Below are positions 16,554 to 25,303 of a DNA stretch of 64,000 bases, piece after piece. The notes below the pieces were generated by a model, which saw nothing but the letters and a program-made list of their open reading frames with translations, was not told the DNA's origin and searched no databases. The stretch is from positions 118,130-182,129 of the forward strand of contig JALHQB010000002.1 in assembly GCA_022842185.1 (NCBI GenBank), written 5' to 3'. Within the stretch, counting starts at the first letter, position 1. Each line of letters begins with the position of its first letter. This DNA is from Acetobacteraceae bacterium (GTDB lineage: Bacteria; Pseudomonadota; Alphaproteobacteria; Acetobacterales; Acetobacteraceae). The translations under genes were made by a program, and so were the position numbers.

Positions 16554-17302
16554 GCACCATCGACAACCCTCACGCCGGATACCGCTTCATCCCCGCGGTG
16601 ATGCAGTATTCCGGCGGTGTCGCCGCCCTGCCCGGCTTCCGGCTGGAACGCGCCCGCTTCGCCGAACCGCTGCCGATGGCCGAAGGCTGGCGGCGGATCG
16701 GCGCGTATCTCGATGCCATCGGGCGGCCGCGCACCGCCTTCGCCGCCTGCGAGTTGCGATCCCCCGCGCCCTTCACCGAGGACGGCTTCCGCACGTTCAA
16801 CACGGGATACGCTGCCGTGCTGGCCGAATGGGGTATCCTGCGCGACAGCCACAACCCCATCGCGCGCAGCAATGTCTGCCCGCGCGTGGCACCACCGGCC
16901 GAACCCGGTTTCCATGCCTTCTGCTACACGGTGCCGGACACCGATGCGGCACCGTCCTTCGCCGTGGCCGGCAGCGGTGAATCGGTGGAGGGCCGCGGCA
17001 GCTACCGCGACAACACCGTCGCCTATGGCGACACCTCGCCCGAGGGCATGCTGAAGAAGGGCCTGTATGTGCTGGGCGAAATGGAGCGCCGGATGGGTCT
17101 GCTCGGCTTCGGCTGGGCGGCGACGACCGGAGTGCAGGCCTATACCGTTTACCCGCTTCCGCCGTCGCTGATCGACGAAGTGGTGGCGCGGGGTGCCGCC
17201 CGCCACGGACTGACCTGGCAGGATTGTCGCCCGCCGGTCGAAGGCCTGGACTACGAGATGGATTGCCGCGGCATCATGGTCGAACGCGTCCTTCCCGCCT
17301 GA
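16550..17302 (+). CDS. Possible CnbZ-like 2-aminomuconate deaminase
   Basis: The 250-residue protein starts at a GTG overlapping the binding-protein stop (GTGA). It has no signal peptide or membrane segment. The middle part has the flavour of RidA-type imine deaminases, with FTEDGFRTFNTGY, a WGI segment and ARSNVCPRV. The overall length and pattern fit the family described as 2-amino-5-chloromuconate deaminase CnbZ-like, which I offer from memory and not from a search. If correct it would remove ammonia from an aminated dienoate. Co-translation with an uptake protein suggests it acts on the imported compound or its product. Confidence 0.45.
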   Translation: MSTIDNPHAGYRFIPAVMQYSGGVAALPGFRLERARFAEPLPMAEGWRRIGAYLDAIGRPRTAFAACELRSPAPFTEDGFRTFNTGYAAVLAEWGILRDSHNPIARSNVCPRVAPPAEPGFHAFCYTVPDTDAAPSFAVAGSGESVEGRGSYRDNTVAYGDTSPEGMLKKGLYVLGEMERRMGLLGFGWAATTGVQAYTVYPLPPSLIDEVVARGAARHGLTWQDCRPPVEGLDYEMDCRGIMVERVLPA

Positions 17303-17310
17303 CCTCCCCG

Positions 17311-18138
17311 CTACGCCACCGTCGGCGGTGCGAGGCAGGATTCGAGAAAGGCTTCCACCTGCGCGATGATATCCCGCACCGCATGGGATGCACCTTCGAC
17401 ATGCGTGAGCAGCGGCGCGCATCCGGCGGCGCGAAGGCTCGCGTCCAGCGACAGGGCCCTTGCGATGCGGGTCATGCCGGCCTGCTCGATGCCACGCATC
17501 AATGCCGGATCGCCCTTCGGTGTCCGGATCAGCTTCTGGTCGGTGTCCTTCGTTCCGATCACCACCTGGATCAGGACCCGGCGCAAGGCCTCGAAGTCGG
17601 GATCATGGCCGAAGGTCTCGGCGAAGCCGCCGAGGCCCGCCCACCAGGGCAGCGCCTTGTCCAGCAGCGTGACGTAGCCGGGCGCACCGAGCGAGACCGC
17701 CCGCAGCCGATGCGGTTGCAGCAGCATGAACCGCAGCGCGAATTGCGCGCCGCCGGAAAAGCCGGTCATGGAGAACCGATCGGCATCAATGGCCACCCGG
17801 CTGGCGGCATCCTCGATCATCGACAACAAGGCGTGGTCGTAGCGCACACCGCGGAACAGACAGACCTTGTAGCCAGGTTCATCATCCGGCGCGACGCTGC
17901 CGATGGGGAACAGCGGCACCAGAAGCACTGCGCCCAGGCGATCACAGAGCGGGGCAAGCAGCGTCCGCAGCATCTCCGGCCGACGGTCGCTGCCATGGAT
18001 GGACACGATCAGCGGCGCCGGACCTGGTGGCAGCTTCTGCGGAACATACAGGCAGTAGGAAAAGCGCGGTTCGGCTGGTGCCGCGAAGAACGCTGTGCGT
18101 CCGACCATTGGCGGACGCCATACGGGCATCGCGCTCAT
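17311..18138 (-). CDS. Alpha/beta hydrolase, esterase/dienelactone hydrolase-like
   Basis: The 275-residue protein has the alpha/beta hydrolase fold. An oxyanion-type SIHGSDR lies near residue 47, the nucleophile elbow GFSGGA near residues 125-130, and a late GASHAV supplies the catalytic His. There is no signal peptide. It resembles the PHB-depolymerase/feruloyl-esterase branch. It is the last gene of the polyamine-type ABC operon, separated from the permease by about 87 bases in which I see nothing else. The substrate is unknown. Confidence 0.8.
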   Translation of the reverse strand: MSAMPVWRPPMVGRTAFFAAPAEPRFSYCLYVPQKLPPGPAPLIVSIHGSDRRPEMLRTLLAPLCDRLGAVLLVPLFPIGSVAPDDEPGYKVCLFRGVRYDHALLSMIEDAASRVAIDADRFSMTGFSGGAQFALRFMLLQPHRLRAVSLGAPGYVTLLDKALPWWAGLGGFAETFGHDPDFEALRRVLIQVVIGTKDTDQKLIRTPKGDPALMRGIEQAGMTRIARALSLDASLRAAGCAPLLTHVEGASHAVRDIIAQVEAFLESCLAPPTVA

Positions 18139-18225
18139 GCGTCGCGCCGCAGAATCGGCGTCACGGGCAGGACGGCGTCAGATATCGCGCTCGTCATGGC
18201 TCGCTTCCCATTCTTCGTCCTCGCG

Positions 18226-19014
18226 TCACCCTTCGCTGCGCCGGCGCAAGGCGCGGTCGGCCATCAGCAGCAGCGTCGTGAACAGGATGAGCAATACCGC
18301 GACGGCCGCCATGGCTGGGTCGAGATTTTCATTGATCCCATCCCAGATGCGCCGCGGCAGGGTGAAGACGTCCCGCGATGCGATGAACAGCACCATCACC
18401 AATTCATCCCAGGAATGGATGAAGGCGAAGATGGCACCCGAGAAGATTCCTGGCGCGATGCGCGGCAGGATCACCCAACGCAGTGTCTGCGACAGTGACG
18501 CCCCCATCCCGCGCGCTGCCTGTTCCAGCCTTGGGTCGAAGCCTGCCAAGGCGGTGGACACCGTGATCACGACATAGGGGATCCCCGTCACCCCATGCGC
18601 GAGCACCACGCCGGCGAAGCGGTCCAGCAACCCCAGCGGACCGAAGTACCGATACAGCCCGATGGCATAGACGATGGACGGGATGATCAGCGGCAGCAGC
18701 ATCAACACGCGGATCAGGTCCGTCGCGCGGCGCGATATGCGCCAGCACCCGATGGCGCACAGTGTCCCCGCCACCACCGACAGAACCGTGGCCGCGATGG
18801 CGATGGTGAAGGATTGCCAGATCGACCCGAGCCATTCCGGGGAGGACAGCACGGTGCGGAAATGCTCGAAGGAAATGCCGTCCTGCGGCAGCGACAGGTA
18901 GCGCTGGTCGGTCAACGCCACCGGCAGGATGATCAGGATCGGCAGGACCAGGTACAGGGCGGTGGCCCAGGCCAGGCCTCGTCCGAAGGGGCCGGGGGTA
19001 TGCGCTCCATCCAT
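18226..19014 (-). CDS. ABC transporter permease, PotC-like
   Basis: The 262-residue protein has about six membrane helices. The cytoplasmic EAA loop (EQAARGMGASLSQTLRWV) contacts the ATPase. Its closest family by layout is the inner-membrane permease of spermidine/putrescine-type importers. It starts five bases after the upstream permease gene. Together with the genes at 19019, 19861 and 22679 it completes an importer. Confidence 0.92.
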   Translation of the reverse strand: MDGAHTPGPFGRGLAWATALYLVLPILIILPVALTDQRYLSLPQDGISFEHFRTVLSSPEWLGSIWQSFTIAIAATVLSVVAGTLCAIGCWRISRRATDLIRVLMLLPLIIPSIVYAIGLYRYFGPLGLLDRFAGVVLAHGVTGIPYVVITVSTALAGFDPRLEQAARGMGASLSQTLRWVILPRIAPGIFSGAIFAFIHSWDELVMVLFIASRDVFTLPRRIWDGINENLDPAMAAVAVLLILFTTLLLMADRALRRRSEG

Positions 19015-19018
19015 CGGA

Positions 19019-19864
19019 TCAGGCCCCCGACCCGAAGATGCGCCGCAGATCGACGATGCGGGAGAACACCGCCAGCGTCACCAGGATCGCCAGCACCAGC
19101 ATGGTCGCCATCATGGTCCCCAACCCCCAGCGGATCAGGTCAAGGATCTGCAGGCTGATCCATTCCGCGACCATCAGCGTCTTGCCGCCACCCAGGATGG
19201 CCGGCGTGATGTAGAAGCCCAGCGAGAAGATGAAGACCAGCACGCCAGCCGCGATCACCCCCGGCATGGACAGCGGCAGGAAGACGCGGCGGAAGGTGTC
19301 ACCACGCGATGCGCCAAGCCCGCGCGCGGCGGCCAGCAGACGCGGGTCAATCTCCCGCATGCTCGACAGCATCGGCAGCACCGCGAAGGGCACCATGTAG
19401 TGCACCATGCCGACAATGATGCCGAACTCGTTCCACACCAGCGGCAGCGGTTCACTGATCAGGCCGGATTCCATCAGCGTGTTGTTGATCAACCCCTGCC
19501 GGCGCAGCAGCGTGACCCAGGCGAAAGCCCGCACCAGCACTGAAATCCACAGCGGCACCAGCACCGCCAGGATCCACCACCCTTTCATGCGCGGACTGGC
19601 CAGCGTGATCGCATAGGCGATGCCGTAGCCCAGCAGCAGCGCGAAGACCGTGGTGATCAGGCAAATCCGCAAGGTGGTCAGGATGACGCGCTGCACTGAC
19701 CCCGAGGTGAAGATGCGCTCGTAATTGCCCAGGCCCATTTCGGGTTCGGTCACGCTGACGGCCAAGACCTGCACGATCGGCGCGACGTAGAAGGCCAGCA
19801 GCAGCAGGAGGGCCGGCAGGATCAGCAGCCACCAGCCCAGGCCTGGCCGTCCGCTGTCGCTCAT
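19019..19864 (-). CDS. ABC transporter permease, PotB-like
   Basis: The 281-residue membrane protein has about six helices and an EAA-type loop (LLAAARGLGASRGDTFRRV). It is the first of the two permeases of the polyamine-type importer. Its ATG overlaps the stop of the ATPase gene (ATGA), so the subunits are translationally coupled. Confidence 0.92.
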   Translation of the reverse strand: MSDSGRPGLGWWLLILPALLLLLAFYVAPIVQVLAVSVTEPEMGLGNYERIFTSGSVQRVILTTLRICLITTVFALLLGYGIAYAITLASPRMKGWWILAVLVPLWISVLVRAFAWVTLLRRQGLINNTLMESGLISEPLPLVWNEFGIIVGMVHYMVPFAVLPMLSSMREIDPRLLAAARGLGASRGDTFRRVFLPLSMPGVIAAGVLVFIFSLGFYITPAILGGGKTLMVAEWISLQILDLIRWGLGTMMATMLVLAILVTLAVFSRIVDLRRIFGSGA

Positions 19865-20964
19865 GGCGCGTCATCCTCGACCAGCACGGCGGCATCGGCC
19901 GACCAGCCAAGTCGCACCGGCAATCCTTCGGCCGGCGCGAAGCTCGCCTGCCAGGCAGGCAGCACAACGCGCAATTCGCCGAGCGTGTCCGTGCTGATCC
20001 GCAGCGAATACCCGGCCCCCAGGTAAGACCAGGCGACAATGCTGCCTCCGACGACATTCTCCGCCGTCGCGCCATCGGTCAGCAGCCCGATTTTCTCAGG
20101 CCTCAGAGACAACAGACTGCGCTTGCCTTCTGGCGGCGGAGCCTCGCCTTCGGTGAGACGCACGGCGATGTCGTGTACGCCCGCCTCAAGCGTGAAGCCA
20201 CGCGCCGTCGGCACTCGCGCGATGCCTTCGAGGAAGTTCGACTTGCCGAGGAAGTCCGCGACGAAGCGCGTGCGCGGGCGTTCATACAACGCGCCGGGTG
20301 CGCCGTGCTGGATCAGCTTGCCGTGGTTGAGGATGGCGATGCGATCGGACATCGACAGCGCCTCCTCCTGATCATGTGTCACGTTGATGAAGGTGCGCCC
20401 GACGCGCTTGTGTAGCGCCTTCAGTTCCTCCTGCAATTCCGCGCGCAGTTTCTTGTCGAGCGCCGAAAGCGGTTCATCGAGCAGCAGCAGCGCCGGGTCG
20501 AATACCAGCGCGCGCGCCAAGGCCACGCGCTGCTGCTGCCCGCCCGACAATTGCTTCGGCAACCGGTCCGCGAATTGCCCGAGCTGAACCAGATCGAGCG
20601 CCGCCCGCACCTTCACGTCGCGATCCGCGCGCGAAAGCCTGCGCACCCGGAGCGGGAAGGCGACGTTGTCGGCCACGGTCATGTGCGGGAACAGCGCATA
20701 GCCCTGGAAGACCATGCCGAAGTTGCGCTTTTCCGGCGGCAACGGCGTGATGTCGCTGCCATCGAGCAGGATGGAACCGGCCGTGGGCGCGACGAAGCCC
20801 GCCACCGCCATCAGGATGGTCGTCTTGCCGGATCCGGACGGGCCGAGCAGGGTCAGGAATTCCCCCTGCCCGACCTCCAGCGATACCTTGTCCACCGCGG
20901 TGAAGGCGCCGTAGTGCTTGCTCAGGCCCCGCAGGACCAGCGCATGTCCGCGCCCGTCGCTCAC
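19861..20964 (-). CDS. ABC transporter ATP-binding protein, PotA-like
   Basis: The 367-residue ATPase has Walker A (GPSGSGKTT), the signature LSGGQQQR, Walker B (LLLLDEPLSALD) and a C-terminal TOBE-like domain (about 270-367). I chose the GTG at 20964 because it forms a GTGA overlap with the aldolase stop. The upstream in-frame ATG at 21024 would force a 64-base overlap. It powers the importer with the two permeases downstream. The family normally moves polyamines or related cations, but members also take other small organic solutes. Confidence 0.93.
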   Translation of the reverse strand: MSDGRGHALVLRGLSKHYGAFTAVDKVSLEVGQGEFLTLLGPSGSGKTTILMAVAGFVAPTAGSILLDGSDITPLPPEKRNFGMVFQGYALFPHMTVADNVAFPLRVRRLSRADRDVKVRAALDLVQLGQFADRLPKQLSGGQQQRVALARALVFDPALLLLDEPLSALDKKLRAELQEELKALHKRVGRTFINVTHDQEEALSMSDRIAILNHGKLIQHGAPGALYERPRTRFVADFLGKSNFLEGIARVPTARGFTLEAGVHDIAVRLTEGEAPPPEGKRSLLSLRPEKIGLLTDGATAENVVGGSIVAWSYLGAGYSLRISTDTLGELRVVLPAWQASFAPAEGLPVRLGWSADAAVLVEDDAP

Positions 20965-21731
20965 GCCTTGTAGTCCGGCTGTTCGCGGTCGAGCTTCCGC
21001 TTGAGTGCCTGCCAGGGCAGCCAACCCTTGGTCGGTCCGGTACCGAATTGCGCCGCGGTGCGCGCGACCAGCTGAGAGGACGGGATGGCCAGTGGCACGC
21101 CGGACGACTGCGCGGCCAATTGGATGCGGCAGGCCTGCTCCAGGTAATACATCCAGTAGAAGGCAGCCGCGACGGTCGGCCCGACCGTCAGCAGCCCGTG
21201 ATGGCGCAGGATCATGCAGGGCTTGCTGCCGAGGTCGCGCACCAGGCGTTCCCGTTCGGACAGATTGTCATCCGCCGCGACGCCCTCGTAGTCGTGCAGC
21301 GCGACCTTGCCGTCGAACTCGATGCTGATCTGGTTCAGCGGCAGCAGCCCGCCGGTCTGCGCGGCCACAGCCATGCCGGCCAGCGTATGCGTGTGCATCA
21401 CGCACATCGCATCGGGGCATTCGCGATGTACCGCCGAATGGATCACGAAGCCGGCCGGGTTCACCGGCCAGGATGTGTCCTGCAGCGGTTCGCCCTCGGC
21501 ATCGACGGCGACCAGGCTGCTCGCCGTGATCTCCTCGAACAACAATCCGTAGGGATTGACCAGGAAGCGATGGCCTTCCCCCGGCAGTCGCGCGGACAAA
21601 TGCGTGAAGACGAGATCGGTCATACCGAACAACGCGATCAGCCGATAGGCGGCGGCGAGGTCCTCTCGCACCTCCTGTTCGGTCTGCGGGCGGCTGGGGT
21701 CCGGCTTCACCGGTGGCGGAGGGAGGGGCAT
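20961..21731 (-). CDS. Class II aldolase/adducin family protein
   Basis: The 256-residue protein is a class II aldolase. Zinc-binding histidines lie in VMHTHTLAG and RHHGLLTVG, and an acidic residue precedes them. The family includes fuculose-phosphate aldolases and decarboxylases of sugar-acid metabolism. It is inserted between a GhrA-like reductase and the transporter ATPase with one-base and four-base overlaps, so its substrate probably comes through the transporter. The exact aldol or decarboxylation reaction is unknown. Confidence 0.88.
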   Translation of the reverse strand: MPLPPPPVKPDPSRPQTEQEVREDLAAAYRLIALFGMTDLVFTHLSARLPGEGHRFLVNPYGLLFEEITASSLVAVDAEGEPLQDTSWPVNPAGFVIHSAVHRECPDAMCVMHTHTLAGMAVAAQTGGLLPLNQISIEFDGKVALHDYEGVAADDNLSERERLVRDLGSKPCMILRHHGLLTVGPTVAAAFYWMYYLEQACRIQLAAQSSGVPLAIPSSQLVARTAAQFGTGPTKGWLPWQALKRKLDREQPDYKA

Positions 21732-22669
21732 CAGTAGCCTCGCTCGGGATCATAGAGGTTGGGCAGCGTCTCGCCGCGCTCGAAACGGGCGATGCAGCCG
21801 GCGATGTAGCGCGCGCGGTCCAGCCGGCTCGGCAGGCTGGCCGCGTGCGGGGTCACGGTGATGCGTGGATGTGCCCAGGCCGGGTTGTCGGCAGCGAGTG
21901 GTTCCTGTTCGAACACATCGAGCACGGCCCCCGAAAGCTGGCCGGAATCGAGTGCGGCGATGATGTCCGGCAGCACCTGGTGCGCGCCGCGGCCGACCTG
22001 CACGAGCCCCGCGCCGCGCGGCAATCGCCCGAGCAGCGGGGCCGCGATCATCCCCGCAGTCTCGGGCGTGGCCGGCAACAGGCAGACCAGCACGTCGCTC
22101 CGCGCCAGGAAGGCAGCTTGTTCACCCGGCCCGGCGAAGCATTCCATGCCATCGACCAGCTTGCGGCTGCGTGACCATCCGATCACCGGGATGCCGAGGC
22201 CCCGCAGCATGGCCGCGGCACGCAACCCCATCGCACCGAGGCCCATGATGCCGACGGTCTTGTCCGCGGCGGCGAAGGGCGGGTCGAAGGCATCCCAATC
22301 GCTTTTTGCCTGGGCGACGGCCATGCGCCGCGCATCCTTGTGCAGCGACAGCACCGCCCAGCAGACGAATTCCCCCATGCGCTGCGTCGCTTCGGGCGGC
22401 ACGCAGCGCACCAGCGGCAGGTGGCGGGGCAGGTGCGGATCGGCCGCAATAGCGTCTACGCCCGCCCCCGCGCCGAAGATCGCGCGCAGGCGCGGCAGCT
22501 TCGCCAGCCGGCCCGGCTCCGGGTCCCACACCAGCGCATAATCGATCGCGGCGGGATCGAGTTTGGGGTCGTCCCACCACCGCAATTCCAGTTCGGGCGC
22601 GACTTCGGAGAAACAGGCGCGCCATTCCGGCAGCGCCTTTTCCCCGCCCGACTTCACGACAAGGATCAC
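21731..22669 (-). CDS. ghrA: Glyoxylate/hydroxypyruvate reductase A-like dehydrogenase
   Basis: The 312-residue protein belongs to the D-2-hydroxyacid dehydrogenase family and resembles GhrA. It contains GIMGLGAMG (NAD(P)-binding), GAGAGVDAI, a catalytic Arg region (VQVGRGAHQV) and the late His in VTPHAAS. It would reduce glyoxylate or hydroxypyruvate, or work in the reverse direction on a 2-hydroxyacid. The start is a GTG at 22669. It lies 9 bases after the solute-binding protein gene, in the same operon as an aldolase that might release a 2-oxo product. Confidence 0.85.
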   Translation of the reverse strand: MILVVKSGGEKALPEWRACFSEVAPELELRWWDDPKLDPAAIDYALVWDPEPGRLAKLPRLRAIFGAGAGVDAIAADPHLPRHLPLVRCVPPEATQRMGEFVCWAVLSLHKDARRMAVAQAKSDWDAFDPPFAAADKTVGIMGLGAMGLRAAAMLRGLGIPVIGWSRSRKLVDGMECFAGPGEQAAFLARSDVLVCLLPATPETAGMIAAPLLGRLPRGAGLVQVGRGAHQVLPDIIAALDSGQLSGAVLDVFEQEPLAADNPAWAHPRITVTPHAASLPSRLDRARYIAGCIARFERGETLPNLYDPERGY

Positions 22670-22678
22670 GGCCCGGCG

Positions 22679-23791
22679 TCAGCCCGTGACGGCGTCGATG
22701 AAGTCGGCATTGGCCTGCTGGTAGTTGCGGCCCCACCATTCTCCATTCAGCACGACCTGAACGCGGGCATTGTCCGGGTCGGTCGGGTTGTTCTTGCGCA
22801 ATTCCTGCGGCACCAGTGCCGCCGCGCGCGGATTGGTCGGCCCGTTTCCGAGCAGCGTCAGCAGCCCGACCTGCGGTTCCGGATTTGCCAGCATCGAGGC
22901 GAGAAGACGCTGCGCGCCCTCCCCGCCCGGATTGCCGCGGGGGATCACGAAGATGCCCGCCTGCAACAGCGCCTGCGGCCAAATAAACTTGATGCGGCCG
23001 TTGGTCTCGCGTTCCAGCACCGTCGCGCGGGTGTGCCAGATCTGGCCCATCACCGCCTCACCGGTGCGCAGGAACTGCTCGCTTTCGCTGCCGCTGTTCC
23101 AGAACACCGCATTGCGGCGCAGCGACGCCGCCTTGCGGACGGTGGCGGCGATGTCGAGCGGATAGAGGGCCGACGGCGCCTTGCCGAGCGCCATCTGCGC
23201 GGCATCGAGGGTGGCGAGCGCATCGCGCCGCATCAACCTTGTGCCGGGAAATTTCTGCAGGTCGTAGAAATCGGCCCAGGAGGTCGGGCCGCCCTGGGGG
23301 AACTTGGCGCTGTCGTAACAAAGGACGGAACTGAACGAATAGGGCGCCGCACCATATTCCAGCGCGAAGCCGACCGGCAGCGTGTTCTCCTTCTTGACCA
23401 CGTCGTAGTCGATCTTTGTCAGCAGGTTCTGCCCGCCGAGCAGGAAGGACGAGGATGCCGAAGAATCGCACAGGTCCCAGGTGACGCGCCGGCTTTCGAC
23501 CATTGACCGGATGCGCCCGGCCGATGGCCCAGTGCTGTCCTGTTCCACCGTCCAACCCGCATTCGCGGCGACGAAGGGTGCGCCGTAGAAATTGCCGAAG
23601 CCCTGGTTGGCGAGCCCACCCCAATTCACCATCACGAGCTTCCGCGCGGCCTGCGCCTGCGCGGCGCCGCCTGCCATTGCGCCCACGCCCAGCGCAGCGA
23701 GACCGGCGAGCAGCGTACGCCGATCGACCTCCCCGCGGCGGAACCGCTGCATGGCCAGGTCGATACAATCCTGCTGGAAACTCTGCATCAT
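22679..23791 (-). CDS. ABC transporter substrate-binding protein, PotD-like, Tat-like signal
   Basis: The 370-residue protein belongs to the extracellular binding family that includes PotD. A long N-region leads to DRRTLLAGL and a hydrophobic stretch ending GGAAQAQA, a twin-arginine-type signal. I chose the ATG at 23791, just after a GAGGAGA ribosome site; the adjacent ATG at 23788 is also possible. It is the first gene of the 17311-23791 operon. The ligand is unknown; the operon context points to an amine or hydroxy-acid. Confidence 0.88.
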   Translation of the reverse strand: MMQSFQQDCIDLAMQRFRRGEVDRRTLLAGLAALGVGAMAGGAAQAQAARKLVMVNWGGLANQGFGNFYGAPFVAANAGWTVEQDSTGPSAGRIRSMVESRRVTWDLCDSSASSSFLLGGQNLLTKIDYDVVKKENTLPVGFALEYGAAPYSFSSVLCYDSAKFPQGGPTSWADFYDLQKFPGTRLMRRDALATLDAAQMALGKAPSALYPLDIAATVRKAASLRRNAVFWNSGSESEQFLRTGEAVMGQIWHTRATVLERETNGRIKFIWPQALLQAGIFVIPRGNPGGEGAQRLLASMLANPEPQVGLLTLLGNGPTNPRAAALVPQELRKNNPTDPDNARVQVVLNGEWWGRNYQQANADFIDAVTG

Positions 23792-23974
23792 CGTCTCTCC
23801 TCGCTGGGCACGCGCAACGCCGTGCCTCGGCCACCGCACCGAAAGGGACTTAGCACGACGCATGCCAGGATACGCAGCCGACATGCCGCGCCGTCCCCGT
23901 CACCCCTTGCGGTCGCTGCCGCAGCGGCGTGAAATCTCCCGTGCAAATCACACCACCAGCAGGCTGACCGGGCA

Positions 23975-25303
23975 ATGACCACCACGGATTCCATCCTCGC
24001 GCCGGGCTTCAAGACCACCCCTTGGTGGTGGGAAGCCGCCGAGCCCGTCGCCCGGGACAGCGTGCTGCCCGACCGGGCCGGGGTTGCCATCGTCGGGGGC
24101 GGCTATGCCGGGCTGTCGGCGGCGCTGACGCTGCGGCGGCTGGGGCATGAGGTCACGGTGCTGGACGCGGAGCGGATCGGCTGGGGCGCATCCTCGCGCA
24201 ACGGGGGCATGGTCTCCGGCGGGTTGAAGGTGGCGTCCGGCGCGCTTACCAAGAGTTATGGCGTGGAGCGCGGACGTGCCATCGCCGATGCCGCCGCTGC
24301 CTCATTCCCATTCATCGAGGAGACGATCGCGCGCGAGGGGATCGATTGCGACTACCTGCGCTGCGGACGCTTCGTGCCGGCCTGGACGCCGAAGCATTAT
24401 GACGGGCTGGCCGCCCGCGCCAATTTCATCGCCGAGGTCACCGGCCTGCCAACCCGCATGCTGCCGCGCGAGCGGCAGCGTGAAGCCTTGGGCAGCGACC
24501 ACTACCATGGCGGCATGATCGCGGAGGCCTCGGGCAGCCTGCATCCGGGCAAGTACGCGCGCGGCCTGGCGGATGCCGCCGAACGCGCCGGCGCGCGGCT
24601 GGTCGATGGCGTGCGCGTCGGCGGTATCCGGCAGGACGGCACCGGCTTTCGCATCACCACCGACCGCGGCCAGATGCGTGCCGATGCCGTGCTGGTCGCG
24701 ACGAACGGGTACTCGCGCGACAGCGAGGGGAAGTCGGCCATGCCGTGGCTGGCCAGGCGCATGATCCCGGTCGGGTCCTACATCATCGCCACAGAGGAAT
24801 TGCCGGCCGAGATGATGGACCGCCTGTTCCCCGGGCGGCGGATGATCAGCGACACGCGGCGGGTGCTGAGCTACTTCCGCCCCTCGCCCTTCGGCAACCG
24901 TATCCTGTGGGGCGGGCGCGCATCCTTCGGCCCGACCGCGCCGGATGTCGCGGCGCCTGTTCTGCGCGGCTTCATGCTTTCGGTGTTCCCGGAACTCAAG
25001 GATGTGCGGCTGACCCATGCCTGGACCGGCAATGTCGCCTTCACATTCGATTTCCTGCCCCATATCGGCGTGCAGGACGGCATCCACTACGCCGCCGGCT
25101 GCCAGGGCTCGGGCGTCGCGATGGCGACCTGGCTCGGACATCGCGCGGCGCTGAAGATCGCCGGGGCGGACAATCAAGGCTTCGCGCTCGATGGGCTGAA
25201 CTTCCCGACGGCGCCGCTGTACAACGGCAATCCGAACTGGTTCCTGCCGATCGTCGGCGGCTGGTATCGGCTGCGCGACCATCTGGACAGGGCCGCCGCA
25301 TGA
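23975..25303 (+). CDS. FAD-dependent amine oxidase, gamma-glutamylputrescine oxidase-like
   Basis: The 442-residue protein is a DAO-family flavoenzyme. It has GGGYAGLSAA at the N-terminus, ERIGWGASSRNGGM (typical of the PuuB/ordL group) and a C-terminal GCQGSGVAMA. It would oxidise an amine or amino acid to the imine with H2O2 formation. It lies divergently opposite the polyamine-type ABC operon, and its stop overlaps the next gene (ATGA). An opine or polyamine derivative is a plausible substrate. Confidence 0.87.
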   Translation: MTTTDSILAPGFKTTPWWWEAAEPVARDSVLPDRAGVAIVGGGYAGLSAALTLRRLGHEVTVLDAERIGWGASSRNGGMVSGGLKVASGALTKSYGVERGRAIADAAAASFPFIEETIAREGIDCDYLRCGRFVPAWTPKHYDGLAARANFIAEVTGLPTRMLPRERQREALGSDHYHGGMIAEASGSLHPGKYARGLADAAERAGARLVDGVRVGGIRQDGTGFRITTDRGQMRADAVLVATNGYSRDSEGKSAMPWLARRMIPVGSYIIATEELPAEMMDRLFPGRRMISDTRRVLSYFRPSPFGNRILWGGRASFGPTAPDVAAPVLRGFMLSVFPELKDVRLTHAWTGNVAFTFDFLPHIGVQDGIHYAAGCQGSGVAMATWLGHRAALKIAGADNQGFALDGLNFPTAPLYNGNPNWFLPIVGGWYRLRDHLDRAAA

